Of a stretch of 64,000 nt of DNA, positions 23,205-34,059 are shown in pieces. The stretch is from Polytrichum commune (Eukaryota; Streptophyta; Polytrichopsida; Polytrichales; Polytrichaceae), in NCBI GenBank assembly GCA_950295325.1, contig OX485803.1:31062001-31126000 (forward strand). The letters are read 5' to 3'. Positions within the stretch are counted from its first letter, which is position 1. Each line of letters starts with the position of its first letter. The position numbers were made by a program, and so were the translations under genes. The notes below the pieces were generated by a model that saw only the letters and a list, made by a program, of their open reading frames with translations, did no database searches and was not told the DNA's origin.

Positions 23205-24190
23205 AGCAGGATCAGAAATAGTAGCAGTGGGCGACTTCAGTATACGAGCAGAAAATTCAATAATCTAAGAGCTTATAAAGAGTGGTACTCATTCAGGTGT
23301 TGTATTCATCTGCAGCAGCTCCAGAAGTGTTACATTTCTTCTACACACCGGGAGATTGTGTACTTTAGTTTCACGGCGAAGGGAGGAAGTAAGTAGCAAC
23401 TACAACTCCTTGTCTTCAGTGAGAAGTTCTATCAAAGGAAATAAATCTTGTCCTACGACGCTTAATATCACTACGTCGCAGAAATCGAAATGTGAACTTG
23501 TGCATCAGCCTGTTTGAGTGCAGGGTCATCCTCCGGAGAGAGAAGGGAAGCTGGTGAACTAGATGTGTCCCTTCGTTGCGAGGGAAATTGTCATCTCTTA
23601 GTGTCAGAGGACATGCATGTGCCCCTTTGCATGAGGTGTCACTAGCGTGTTGATGCCCTCGATTTGTTTTGTTTCTCATAGCTGTTAAGATGGTGTTAGG
23701 CTGTGCGCCAGTTAGACAGAAGCCATGCCACTTCCGTTGTATGCTTGCTTTGTCTACTCAGGCGTAGCCACTTTGCAATGTGAGGTAGACAGCTCGGTTC
23801 CAGGATTTATATAACACACTTGGAGTAGTAATGTAATCCAATGCGAAATCGGGATTGATCGGATCTGGAATGTTGTAGTTTTCTCAGATAGACTCTTTGC
23901 CTCTCTTGAACATTCTAATGTGCTTCAAAAATGTGCATGGAGAAAATTGAGATGGCCTACAAGGTGAACGGTGAGAGGAAAATGGATGACGAGCTGCAGT
24001 AGCCATGAGACACCCACTTACTCAATTGGTTGTGGGTAACCACTTTGCTCATGGATCGATTCTACAAGAGAAAACTTGAACTTTGCGATTGTTGGAATCT
24101 GTCGACTTCGATTTTAGATATTCCTCCTCCCCCATCTTCATTAGTGTTGGGCATTTGGTCTCCAGATACAAGTGACCAGTCAAAAAAATA
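23205..24190 (+). repeat. Diverged duplicate of the SAWADEE-gene leader
   Basis: Collinear with about 59075-60245: ctgcagcagctc versus ctgcagctcttg, gaaggaagtaag, gaacttgtgcatcagc, gtcagaggacatg, tgtgaggtagac, ccaatgcgaaatc, a shared cggatctgga block, ttctcagata, gatggcctaca-like, and a tactca(a) block followed by tttatgg-like and ctcatgga. Identity is roughly 65-75% by eye. The 59-60 kb copy has about 110 extra bases. The copy stops before any counterpart of the coding exons, so this is a partial duplication or the remnant of a lost paralogue. It now sits 1.2 kb upstream of the P450 start. Confidence 0.8.
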
Positions 24191-24789
24191 AATTTTGGTG
24201 ATAGTGAGTTTAATAGCCACGAACACCAAAGGTGGGCACGAAAGATCCAGCTTCGTTAATATGCATGTTGAGATAATTGAGGATTAATCCTCACATAGCC
24301 CTGCACAAATGGGAGTTTGAGTCTAGTCCATTGAGGTCCACTTCCATGCAAGGGGTTGGCAAACGTCTGCTTGTGCTGAAAAACGCTCCCCCTCCATTAT
24401 GGATCCCTCCATCCATGACTTTGCATGCTTTCATGGGGTGGCGGGCATTTGCGCAATGTGTACTTTTCGGACTTTCACAAGGACTAGCCCGCCCGCCGGA
24501 TTGCATCTATTCTGACAACTTTCTCCATCAAACTTTTCTTTTTTGGGTGTAAATCTCATTGGAGGCGATCCTTTACTTTGGCCACATTGGAGGTGCTCGA
24601 TTAATATAAGTAACTGAATTAGGCACATCTACATTAATTGTGATAGCCATGCATGCAAACAAATGATTCTTGCAAAATATCTTCTTAAGTTAGAAAAGTT
24701 GAGAAGGAACTACCTTCCAAGGAGCAATAATGCAATGATGCATGTCAATCGTCACCGTGCATACATGTACTAAGGCCACCCGTGCGGTG
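24191..24789. other. Intergenic between leader duplicate and MITE
   Basis: A 91-codon frame (24277-24552, plus) in a moderately GC-rich block shows no recognised domain. Otherwise nothing was seen. Confidence 0.3.
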
Positions 24790-24988
24790 CAGTGTGCGGT
24801 ATAATTTTGGGCAAATTTGGTCGAGATCCACGTATTTCCAATATCGATATCTTTCTGGTTTTATTTAATTATTTATAGTATATTCTGTAAATTAATCTTA
24901 AATAATCGGCGAAGTCTTCCACTTGAACCTGTTCTTTCTCTAGCTCAACCGGTATATCTATAACTAGCCGTCGGATCTCCCCGTTTGT
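24790..24988 (+). mobile_element. hAT-like MITE (family C) in the P450 upstream region
   Basis: Starts CAGTGTGCGGTATAATTTTG and ends with a gatctccccg-type terminus; the interior aligns with the element at 13272 (a ggtcgagatcc block, tatattctgtaaatt, a ctcaaccggt block). The flanking octamers gtgcggtg and gtctgatg agree at 5 of 8 positions, consistent with an old 8-bp duplication. It ends about 390 bp before the P450 start codon and supplies TATA-like words (tatttatagtata near 24870). Confidence 0.65.
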
Positions 24989-25175
24989 AGGTCTGATGAA
25001 TCGGAATTTGCACTTACCAGATTACAAGCAGACGATACGAAGAATCTAGACTAATTGCTTTTAGCACAAGCGTTGACAGAACCGATCGCTCATCCACGAA
25101 CAGAACGCTGCAATTTGCATTCCACCTAGGCATGATGTCATCACGTTGATCCGTTGTCACCAACGTGAGCCGATC

Positions 25176-25234
25176 GGTTACAAACGATAACGAGCTCGAG
25201 TTTGTCGGTTATGAGTGATAATCAGTTCGAGTAG
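25176..25234. promoter_or_regulatory. Imperfect ~30-bp tandem repeat upstream of the P450
   Basis: The unit cggttacaaacgataacgag plus ctcgag is followed by cggttatgagtgataatcag plus ttcgag. Both contain CGGTTA, a MYB-type core, and GATAA, a GATA-type core. It lies about 150-205 bases before the ATG. A regulatory role is inferred only from position and duplication. Confidence 0.4.
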
Positions 25235-25381
25235 TTGGATGAGGAGCCACTCTCCTCTCTCATTGGTTTTTTTTAGTTGTGTTTGTTTTCTCCAAGTTGC
25301 TAATCGACGTTCTAATTTCGAGGATACATTGTCTCGCTTGTGTGCAGCCTTCAGTGGTAACTGAAATCTGAAATCTCTACG

Positions 25382-27246
25382 ATGGAGCTCTCTTCTTGGT
25401 ACCTTGTCAACCTTGGGGTGGGCATGATCTTCATCTACCTCACCTTTGTGAAGCAAATTTGGGGTGACCTCATATTCAAGAGGTCTAAACTTCCTCCCGG
25501 ACCGCGCAACTGGCCGATCGTCGGTTCCTTGTTCAGTTTAAGTTCAACCCTACCTCATCGCTCCTTGGAAGGCCTTGGAAGAAAGTTCGGGCCACTCATG
25601 TACATGCGCTTGGGGACTCAGCACTACGTGTTTGTGTCGAACGCAGACATGGCGCGAGAGATTTTACAAGTGCATGATGCGGAGTTTGCGTCGAGGCCTA
25701 TATCGTTGGCTGGCAAGTACGCGGGTTTCGACTACTCAGGCATTACCTTCTCGACCAACGGAGATAGTTGGCGTCTACTCCGCAAGCTTCTCTCCACGGA
25801 GCTTCTGAGCGTGCCGAGACTCAAGGAATTTTCAGCTGGACGACACGAGGAGGCCGCCTTGGTGGTGAAGAGCATCACGGAGATTACTGGGAGAGGTGAG
25901 CTTGTGGAGGTACGACCCGTCGTCGACATACTCGCCAGGAACAACATATACCGGATGTTGTTTGGGATGCGTCATGAAAAAACATCATCACGCAACGATG
26001 TTGGTGACATTGATATTGATTTTGAGGAACTTATGAACTTGTCTATGGAGGCGGTGGAGCTTGTGGGGTCGTTTAATATCAGCGACTTCATTCCCGCTTT
26101 GGCGCCGTTCGACTTGCAGGGGATCGAGAAGCAGATGAAGATGGTGCGGAGGAAATTTGAAGAGACCTCCACCCAGATCCTCTCCGATTGGAAGGCAAGA
26201 TTAAAGTCCAATGGTTCCACCAAGAGGACGGGAGCCAAACCTTTTCTCGATGTTCTTCTAGACCAAGGCGAAGCTCTCGACAACAATGCGATTATGGCTG
26301 TCTTTCTGGTACGTGATCACCAACTCATGGTTTGAAAACTAATCAAAATAAGGTTGCTGATTTGAAAGTCTCCTTGGCTTAATGACTACACTAGAGCAGC
26401 TTCAGCTGAACAACATTGTAAGTAGCATCCTGCAAGGAACCATCCACATTAGGAGGTCCTCAGAAGACATTCCTGCATCTCTTTTGTGGAGTAAGTTTTC
26501 ATATAAAATTCTCAAAATCTCTATATCTTGAAATATTATGTCCAACATGCAGTTCCTCAGGTATATGTTATCGGTGTAACTTTGAGAGGTTTATGTTCAA
26601 CATGCAGAATTTACTTGCTGGAGGGACTGCCACAGCTGCAACATCCATGGAGTGGGGAATGGCGGAGCTCATCCACCATCCCCACATGCTCAAAAAAGTA
26701 CATGAAGAACTTGATAGAGTTGTAGGAAGAGATCGACTAGTGCAGGAGGCTGACTTGCCCAGCCTCCCATACTTCCGAGCTGTTGTGAAAGAAACACTCC
26801 GTCTACACCCGCCTGCTCCTATGAGTTTACCACATACGAACCCAAAGCCAGCACGTGTGCGAGGTTACGACATTCCTGCAAACTCAAATGTGATCGTCAA
26901 CATTTTTGCCGTTAGTCACGACCCGGCAACGTGGGAGGATCCTGAGCAGTTCAACCCGGATCGATTCTTGTCCTCTGACAAAGACAACACCACACCCAAT
27001 GGTAAAACCACCGGCTTCGAGGTCTTGACATTTGGCTCTGGCCGTCGTGGATGTGTCGGCATGAACCTCGGCACTGTCGTGGTGCAACTCGGCATCGCAA
27101 CACTCGTGCAAGCGTTCGATTGGAGCCCACGTCCAGGAGTGGACCCCGAATCCATGAACATGATGGAGAGGCTCCAAGCCGATGGCCCGATTGCGGAGTC
27201 CTTGGTCGCCGTCGCAAGACCTCGTTTGGCGAGCAGTTTGTATTAA
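25382..27246 (+). CDS. Class A (CYP71-clan) cytochrome P450, 2 exons
   Basis: Haem-thiolate mono-oxygenase expected on the ER membrane, with electrons from cytochrome P450 reductase; the substrate is unknown. Exon 1 is 25382-26308, the intron 26309-26607 (GTACGT...ATGCAG, phase 0) and exon 2 26608-27246, giving 521 residues, a normal length. Visible parts: an N-terminal membrane anchor (about residues 5-25), hinge KLPPGPRNWPIVGSL, C-helix WRLLRK, K-helix KETLR (E371, R374), FNPDRF (424-429) and haem loop FGSGRRGCVG with Cys458. The I-helix reads LLAGGTATAATSMEW (G314-G315-T316-A317-T318), where most members have AGTDT; the acidic residue is replaced by Ala317 (codon GCC). Everything else looks intact, so this is more likely an altered enzyme than a dead gene. 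The intron sits just before the I-helix motif, as in flavonoid-hydroxylase-like class A genes. The start is the first ATG, directly followed by the anchor. A subfamily cannot be given. Confidence 0.93.
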
Positions 27247-27825
27247 TTCAGGCCATTCCACAAGAGAACCTTCAAGTCACCTAGGATCACTACCAAGCGA
27301 CAGCACACTCTCCTCACAAAGAGTTTTCTTATACTAGGTGTAGGCATTGACCAAGTAAGGCTCTGCCAACTTTACAATAAGCTTCTAGTGAAGCATAGAG
27401 TTATTGCAACAAGGGACTGTATGTATTAAGAGATTAGGTTGACTTAGGTGGGATAAAGTAGAAACCATCATGGTCTCATTTATATGGTTTGGAGAAATCC
27501 ATCCCGTATTGCATGACACATATTTTGCAGTAAGTATGGAGGTCGGCTATGTGAAGTAAAATACTGTTAGATCCATATGTTGAGTGAACTCTATGCAACA
27601 AGACGAGATTGAGGGAGAGTTCAAGATTTTGTGAGAGATAATTAACCATAATAAAATGATTTATTATTATTATAAAACGCAAGTGCTAGGAGGACCATCC
27701 CCACCATGAATGCCAAGTGTGGAGCAAGTGGTTTGTAAGGTGATTCTACATTGATCCCATGGATCTTCCACTTCCACTTTGTCACAGAAGCAGAAGTCTC
27801 CATGGTACTTACAATTGAAACTCTT
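27247..27825. other. P450 3' flank
   Basis: Probable 3' UTR and downstream region. AATAAA at 27650-27655 is a candidate polyadenylation signal, about 400 bp after the stop; nearer weak A-rich signals could serve instead. An ATT microsatellite follows at 27660-27673. No other gene was seen. Confidence 0.35.
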
Positions 27826-28040
27826 CACTAGTAGAAAACTATGCCCATAAACCTTATCTGCAGTCTAAACCTGAGGGCTCTTTTTGTACTTTTATATTTA
27901 CGTCAATATCTCAATAGCCTTTCTAGACATACACACCAGAGGAAAATAATACCTCTCCTGTATGTATACTATGTACACTAGTGCCTCAAACAATGCCCCT
28001 TCTTACACGCTCCTTAATTCGTACATTGTATGAAGAGTCC
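27826..28040. repeat. CACTA-MITE end fragment plus family E copy
   Basis: Starts CACTAGTAGAAAACTATGCC, the same terminus as the MITE at 37527, but no matching right end follows. From about 27890 the sequence matches family E (gcctttctagacatacacac, a tatgtatactatgta region, then ccccttcttac). This copy lacks the insertion found in the 44.9-45.8 kb copy and so shows the empty site. Confidence 0.55.
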
Positions 28041-29985
28041 ACCCCCTAGGCACAATCACTACAAGGAACACGATGCCAAACCATTGGACGATGTCACCGG
28101 GGGTCCCATATCACTACAAAATGTGGAATGTATTGCAGTAAAAGCCAAATATGGAGTCCAAAGTCAATCGTTTTTGGGTCCCAATCACCGTGGTCATTGA
28201 AAAAATGGTAAAATGCACTATTTTCATAACATGTCATAAACACAATATAAGTGAAAACATCACATTCACTTGTGATTTTTTTTTTCACTACCACCTCAAC
28301 TTCTAGTCTTGTGGAATGCATTTAAACTTTGGAAAAATTTGTAGTCGGCAAAAGCTACCTCCAAAGAGCAAATCAAGCTGGCCTTTTATGTATTCAAGAA
28401 AATGACATAGATGACATTTCCACAATTACCATGTTCATATAATTGTTGTGATACCTAACCACAACTGCAATAAAAACATGCAAAAAATGCAATGTTCTCT
28501 ACAATCTCTACAATCATGAAATGCAATGTTCTCTAAAGTCATGACACTTATAGTTAAGTGTACTATGTCCATACAAGGCTTCTGATAATGAAGATTGTGA
28601 CTAGGTGTTGACATCGTCACTGCCCAAAGAACTTACCCATGTCAAAATGGGTAGAGCTAGTGTTTGTGGACAATAATGAACCATTGTGACTAAGCATGAC
28701 AACATCATGAAAGTCGTTTGCAATTCAAGGCACTATAGTGTAGTTGTACCTTCAACATTGTAACTAGGTAATCACTAGCAACACATTAATAGGCGAACAA
28801 GAAGAGGATGACTTTGATTTGAGGCGACTTCTTGCCATGTTTCTACCAACTTATTCTTTTCTTTGTGAAAAAAACTACTCTACATGGGATTCAAAACCCA
28901 ACCACAAAATTTGGTCCTGCCCATTGCAAGTTAGAGTGCCTTAATAACCCACAAGTTGATGAACATTATTAGGGAAAAATCCTCAAAAACCATTTATAAT
29001 AACATAAATTGTGGTTCCAATTCTTGCTCAACAAAATTACATGTAACAACCAATCCAAGAAAATTATGAACATCAAGCAACAACATTGGGTAGAGTAGAA
29101 AACTCAAGCAGTAGTAGTAGCAACAACATAGGTGAAGACACTAGAAGCAAAAGGAACATAAATAACATAGATATACCTCCACGATTTTAGCTCTCATGAA
29201 ATGTATAATTGGTGGAGGTACGATCATAACTCACTACCCACTCAAGATGTTTCATACCTTCTTTACTACCCACAACTTTGATAAGCTATTATGTGAATGG
29301 GATTCGTCACTACACAAAGCTCCAAATTGTTTTGCAAGAACTCGTGATAGACTAAGCATTTTGCATTTCCGGATTTTTTTCAAGACCCACCTCCTAGATA
29401 CTCCACCACCGGCTAGCTCAATGACCAACATTTGACGTGAAAGACAAACCCTAAAGCTCCACAAATCCAATCCAACCCCCAACAGGACCTGTTGTCTGAG
29501 TCTAAACACCACATTACATGCCAACCACATGACAACCTCCTAAAACCCTAAGCCAAACATACCAAATGACTCTTTGAAACCCTAAACTATGCGGGTGCCA
29601 CTTCATATGACATGTAGGTCCATGTGGCAAATGTAGGGTTCCTGACTTGTTCCCCCAATCTCCACTCACCTCGCCTACCATCGTTTCTTTGATCGTAGTG
29701 GCAACAAGCAAAGAGTGGTTTGAGGGCCGGTTCACACGGGTCCCAAGTCCCAAGTCCCACTCATGTTAGCAAGTCCTAACATGGAGGCAAAGTCCCAACT
29801 TTTGAGCTTTAAGAAACCCTTAAAATATGGTTAATAATCGTTAAAGTTGAATCTTATTTATTTTTTGTAAAAACATTTACGGGACTTGTGTTGAGAGTTG
29901 GGTCTAGCTTTTTGCTCAACCAAATACGTCTTACTGATGCCAATGGTCACTCCCAAACAAAACAATTTACAATAAATGGCTGCCC
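28041..29985. other. Intergenic, no gene recognised
   Basis: AT-rich with AGT/CAA-rich simple sequence near 29105-29130. At 29724 the sequence gggccggttcacac resembles a Harbinger-type terminus, but no inverted partner was found. Frames at 29196-29530 and 29514-29753 have no recognised domain. Confidence 0.35.
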
Positions 29986-29989
29986 CAAA

Positions 29990-32900
29990 GATATTTGTTT
30001 CCTTGGAATAACCGAAACACCATAAACTACAACATCCTACTCCTAACACAACACTACACCCGAAAACAACATCAACACTTTACTAACATACTCAAAACAA
30101 ATTTCCACCAACAACATATTGGATACATTTCCCCACCACAAATCATACCCCTATGCCACATCTACATCAACGAATGCAACCCAGAAGACGACATCACATA
30201 CACACAAAGTACCATCCAAACCCAACACGATACAACACACACTTATGACAACATTGGTCGACATCTTATCACTTTCCCTAAAATATGACTAAAATGGTTA
30301 TGGGATCAATACCATCTAGCACTAGATAGACCACATAACCTTGAGCCCCCTACCCAACCATTCGAAACAAAAGTAGCATAGCTATATCAAAGATATAAAT
30401 ATAAAACTCCCAAAAATGACCCCCTAAAATTCTCACAATACACACTCCCAAATGCCAGCCTTGAACATCTTACAAGTGCCTTCCAAATAAGACACTCATA
30501 TTTCTCATCACCAGTATCATGCTCTATCACATTTAGACAATCCCATTCTCCCTTTCCTAAAGATGTAGTATTTGGATTTTATGAGCCCAAAATGAGTGCT
30601 CATATTTGTTTTATGTTTAGAATTTATTTAGAATTGCATTTGGAGTGTTATTGAAACAATCAAAAATATAAAAAGAGTGAGGCTTGGTGTGAAGTTATGT
30701 TTAAGCCTTAGGCTTATTTTGCGTAGTTGATTAGAAGCGTAGTGGTATTAGGGAAGTGCTTTGGTTAGGTGAGTGGAGTTTGAGAAAGCAAAGGGAAGGG
30801 TCTTGGGTTTAAATGTTTGAATTGGGTTCTACCTTGTTGGTTTAGGGGTTGAAGGGTTAGCGGAGAAGATGAGGTCCTACTAAGGGGGAGAAGGTTTAAG
30901 GGGTTGTGATTGGATGCCCTATCTCTCCTCTTCCTCCCTTATCCTCTCCTCTCCTTAAGTTCCCTCTCTTAACCTTTTCTTCTCTCTTCTTCAAAATCTC
31001 TCTCTCTCTCTCTCTTTCTCTCCCTCCCCTCTCTAGGATTTTGAGTTCTTAGAATTAGAGAAAAAGTGTGTGATTAGAAATGGGTTGTTAGTATAATTAG
31101 GGGAATTAGGTAGGAAGATTAGGTAGGGCCTTGAATAATTAGTAAGGTAGTTGGGGATTACCACTACAAGGCTGCTACAAGGCTTCTGTTACTGGGAGCT
31201 GCTGGCACTGGGCTGAGCCGAGGGTGGACTGCAGCTACAAGGCTTCTGTTACTGGGCCGAGAGCTAATCCGAAGCCAGACTTATTAGAGGCCAAGTTAAT
31301 TAAGGGCCATCCTAATTAGGGGTTAGGCTTGTGACAAGCCTTGGGCTTAATTAGAAACTTGGGCTAGTCGTGCTAAAACTAAATTAGTTTATTAGCAAAC
31401 TAGGGGAACAAGAGGCATTAGATAGTGGGTGAAAGGGGTGAACTTGGATGGGAGAATTGTTGAGCTTTTAATAGAGTGTGTAGGTTTGTGATAATAAAAA
31501 TTAGTGTTTGTCAACGCTTGTACCCACACTAGGAAATAAACTGAGTACACGAGTTGATGGAAAGTGTAAAGGATTCTTGCAATGTTGAGACAAGGAAAAT
31601 CAAGACTAAAGGGGCGAGAGGAATGTCCTTAAGGGCATGTGTAGTTAAGGCCGCGGGTTGGACTCTTGAGAAGGCCCACGCTACATCTATTCAAGAGGCT
31701 AGCATTAATAAAGCATCATGACTTTAAACAATGTGGGTGTCCCCCGGATACGGAAGTTACATTTCATACTACTACAAGTTTTAGTAGAATGCATGTGATT
31801 CTCAAAACCATCACCCGGACTAGGACGCTTAAGGGTGGTGGGTTTGGCCTCACAGATTAATAGGAAAAACGTTCCAACACAAATGGCAATGCAACAAATA
31901 CACCCACCTATATATAGAAAACGAAGCTCAACAAACCTTCTTCTAGGCACACCTTGTAGCCAAAAACGACTCAAACTCTGTTCCAATACTAGTAAAACCA
32001 TACCAAAATTGGTATCATAACCTTAATTCTCACACTGGACCCTTCCCAGACTCACACATTATCATACACTTCAAAGTTGACACCATCGCCTACAAATTAA
32101 AAAGCCAACAATCCCTCTAGAACTAAAAATTGAACCTAAAATAGAAAGCCGTGCCATCCATATACTATGCATACACCACAAAAGCACACCCATTGGATCA
32201 GATGAACACACCCAACAAATGAATGTCATCGCCAACACCTTACAAATCTCTACAATGTTCAACCAAGCTGCACCACCTACACCAATGGACACCCCAATAA
32301 ACTGTAATACAAAAGGGCTAAACTCACACCCCCCCCCACCTAATCATTCAAACCTCATATACCCCACTGATTATTAACCCAGAACGACGCCTACACCTTA
32401 AATACCCACCACAATTCTGCTACTCACAAACATGTCATTCAAACCACCTAAAGAAACAACCAACGGACACTGGAATCGTGAAAAAATAGGCTATAGTATT
32501 TACAACCCTTTCACAGAAACTAAAAATCACAGAAAGACTACCAGGATTACAAAACATACTACAAGCATAAATGATGGCCATACACCACACCCTCCAACTC
32601 CTCACCACAACATACCGTGATGAACTAGCCCATATATTCACAGATTGCCTTAATGTCCCATACATCTTAAATACCCAAATAAAACACCCCACTTTGCATA
32701 ATAGCACCCAAACAAAAATATCCTAGAAGCTATGATTAAAATGCTAATATCCCGCACATAAGTCACCACATTCCATAAAATAAAAACCCATGCAATGGCA
32801 ATGAACAGGTGGACACACTAGCCAAACGGGGATGTGAACTAGACCACAAAGATGCCGCAATAACATATGAACACGCACGCCCTACACCATACTACTTCCA

Positions 32901-33860
32901 AAAAGATTGGTGGCACTCAATGCAAGAGACACCTGACAAAGGTCCTATTAGACACCTTGAAAAATACATCCTTAAATATGACAAAAGACACAATTTAGCA
33001 ACTATAGCAAACCAAAACACACCATCTTCACAAATAGCTCGAGAATGATAACATTGATAAAGTATTATCAAACAACTTCTGGACAAATCCCACCATCACG
33101 GATAGACAAAAAACGTACCTAATCAAATTCCAAATAGGGCAATATATGGGTCATGCCCGAAAACAACTCTTCTTTGGTAGGGAAGCCTACCATCGAAAAC
33201 ATGCTCTATCTACACTCATCAAATGCAGATACATGGCTTCATGTATTACTTAAATGCAAACAACAACACATTCATACACTAATAACAAAAAAACACAATA
33301 GAGTTGTATGGAAATTATGTCAACTCATTTTATCAACTAAAATATCAAGACACTACACACTTATGAACGCAAGAACCTATTTTGGAATACCTCAAGAAAA
33401 CATTGTACCAACATGGCTATTGCCGTGTACATGTAGTACCCAAAGATGCCACTGCAATGCCAAGTTTAAGCCCAACATAATGTGCATCATAAACCACCCC
33501 CCGCTAGAAACCCTTACACATGAAATCACTATACAATTTATAGAGTTCATATACTGTAATGATAGATTTGCCACAGAAACCCTTGCTAGGAAAACTACAA
33601 AATATCCACCGCTCATCAATAACATCACAACAAGAGGATGGAACATAGCAGCAATTATGGTCCTAGCTACACGTGCAAGAGCCACAACACATATCCCCTC
33701 ACTGAAAAATCTGGAAACAAAACTTAAACTCCTTATCGCAAAATTCAATAATACATTCAAACAAATAAACATAATTGCCAGACAATATATATGCACATTC
33801 CATACCAGTCCATAAGCGAAGACGAGAGGATTGTCAACCTATCACAAACCTTCAAAACTT
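29990..33860 (+). mobile_element. LINE-type polyprotein fragment with RNase H, split by a solo LTR
   Basis: A/C-rich coding-like sequence on the plus strand, unlike the surrounding AT-rich DNA. Readable parts in order: an N-terminal region with LLLTQHYTRKQHQHF, ECNPEDDI and NDPLKFSQYTLPN (29995-30579); then, past the LTR, QNWYHNLNSHTGPFPDSH (about 31960-32045); then a ribonuclease H region with SFKPPK, GYSIYNP, HIFTDCLN and GNEQVDTLAK (32420-32830); then DKGPIRHLEKYILKY, and a C-terminal part (33153-33815) with a C-x-C...C-x-C cluster in LPCTCSTQRCHCNA. The type I RNase H features (FTDxLN and GNExVDxLAK) support a non-LTR retrotransposon. No reverse-transcriptase motif lies in the window, so the copy is 5'-truncated. 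Several frameshifts and stops, including TAA at 32568 where the catalytic Glu is expected and Asn at 32429 for the first Asp, make it inactive. A CT microsatellite (33890-33910) follows. Confidence 0.75.
30580..31854. mobile_element. Solo LTR inserted in the LINE
   Basis: The ends are TATGAGCCCAAA and TTTGGCCTCACA, inverse at 10 of 12 positions and compatible with a TG...CA LTR after one mutation. They are flanked by the near-identical 5-mers gattt (30575-30579) and gatta (31855-31859). Cutting out the 1275 bp and one 5-mer joins the LINE frame without a break: the reading goes on as VVFG-LIGKTFQHKW. The interior has no coding domain but holds a pyrimidine-rich CT tract (30960-31030) and a 23-bp direct repeat with gctacaaggcttctgttact at 31169 and 31233. 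No second LTR or internal region is nearby, so a solo LTR from recombination is the best reading. Confidence 0.7.
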
Positions 33861-34059
33861 GCCATAAATCAACTAAAGAACCAATATACTCTCTCTCTCT
33901 CTCTCTCTCAAAATAAGTATCTTTATATATAATATAACAAAAATACCTTACCCCCTTAAATATTACCAGGTCCTTGAACATCCCCACCAAAGACGATTAC
34001 ATGTTGCCGGTTAATGTTAATGGTTATTAATTACTAAATATAACGTCTACTTCCTGCAA

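Noticed and set aside
26884-27261. Long minus-strand frames over P450 exon 2
   Set aside because: Shadow frames of a real exon with GC-rich third positions.
29724-29745. Harbinger-like terminus gggccggttcacac
   Set aside because: No inverted partner or target duplication was found nearby; a single short word is not enough.
31640-31700. Possible tRNA-like segment (gcgggttggactc)
   Set aside because: No cloverleaf arms or anticodon stem could be paired around it.
31666-31860. Frame at the right end of the solo LTR
   Set aside because: It lies inside the LTR-like insert and shows no protein family.
33890-33910. CT tract as a CRISPR-like or regulatory array
   Set aside because: A plain microsatellite at the end of LINE sequence.
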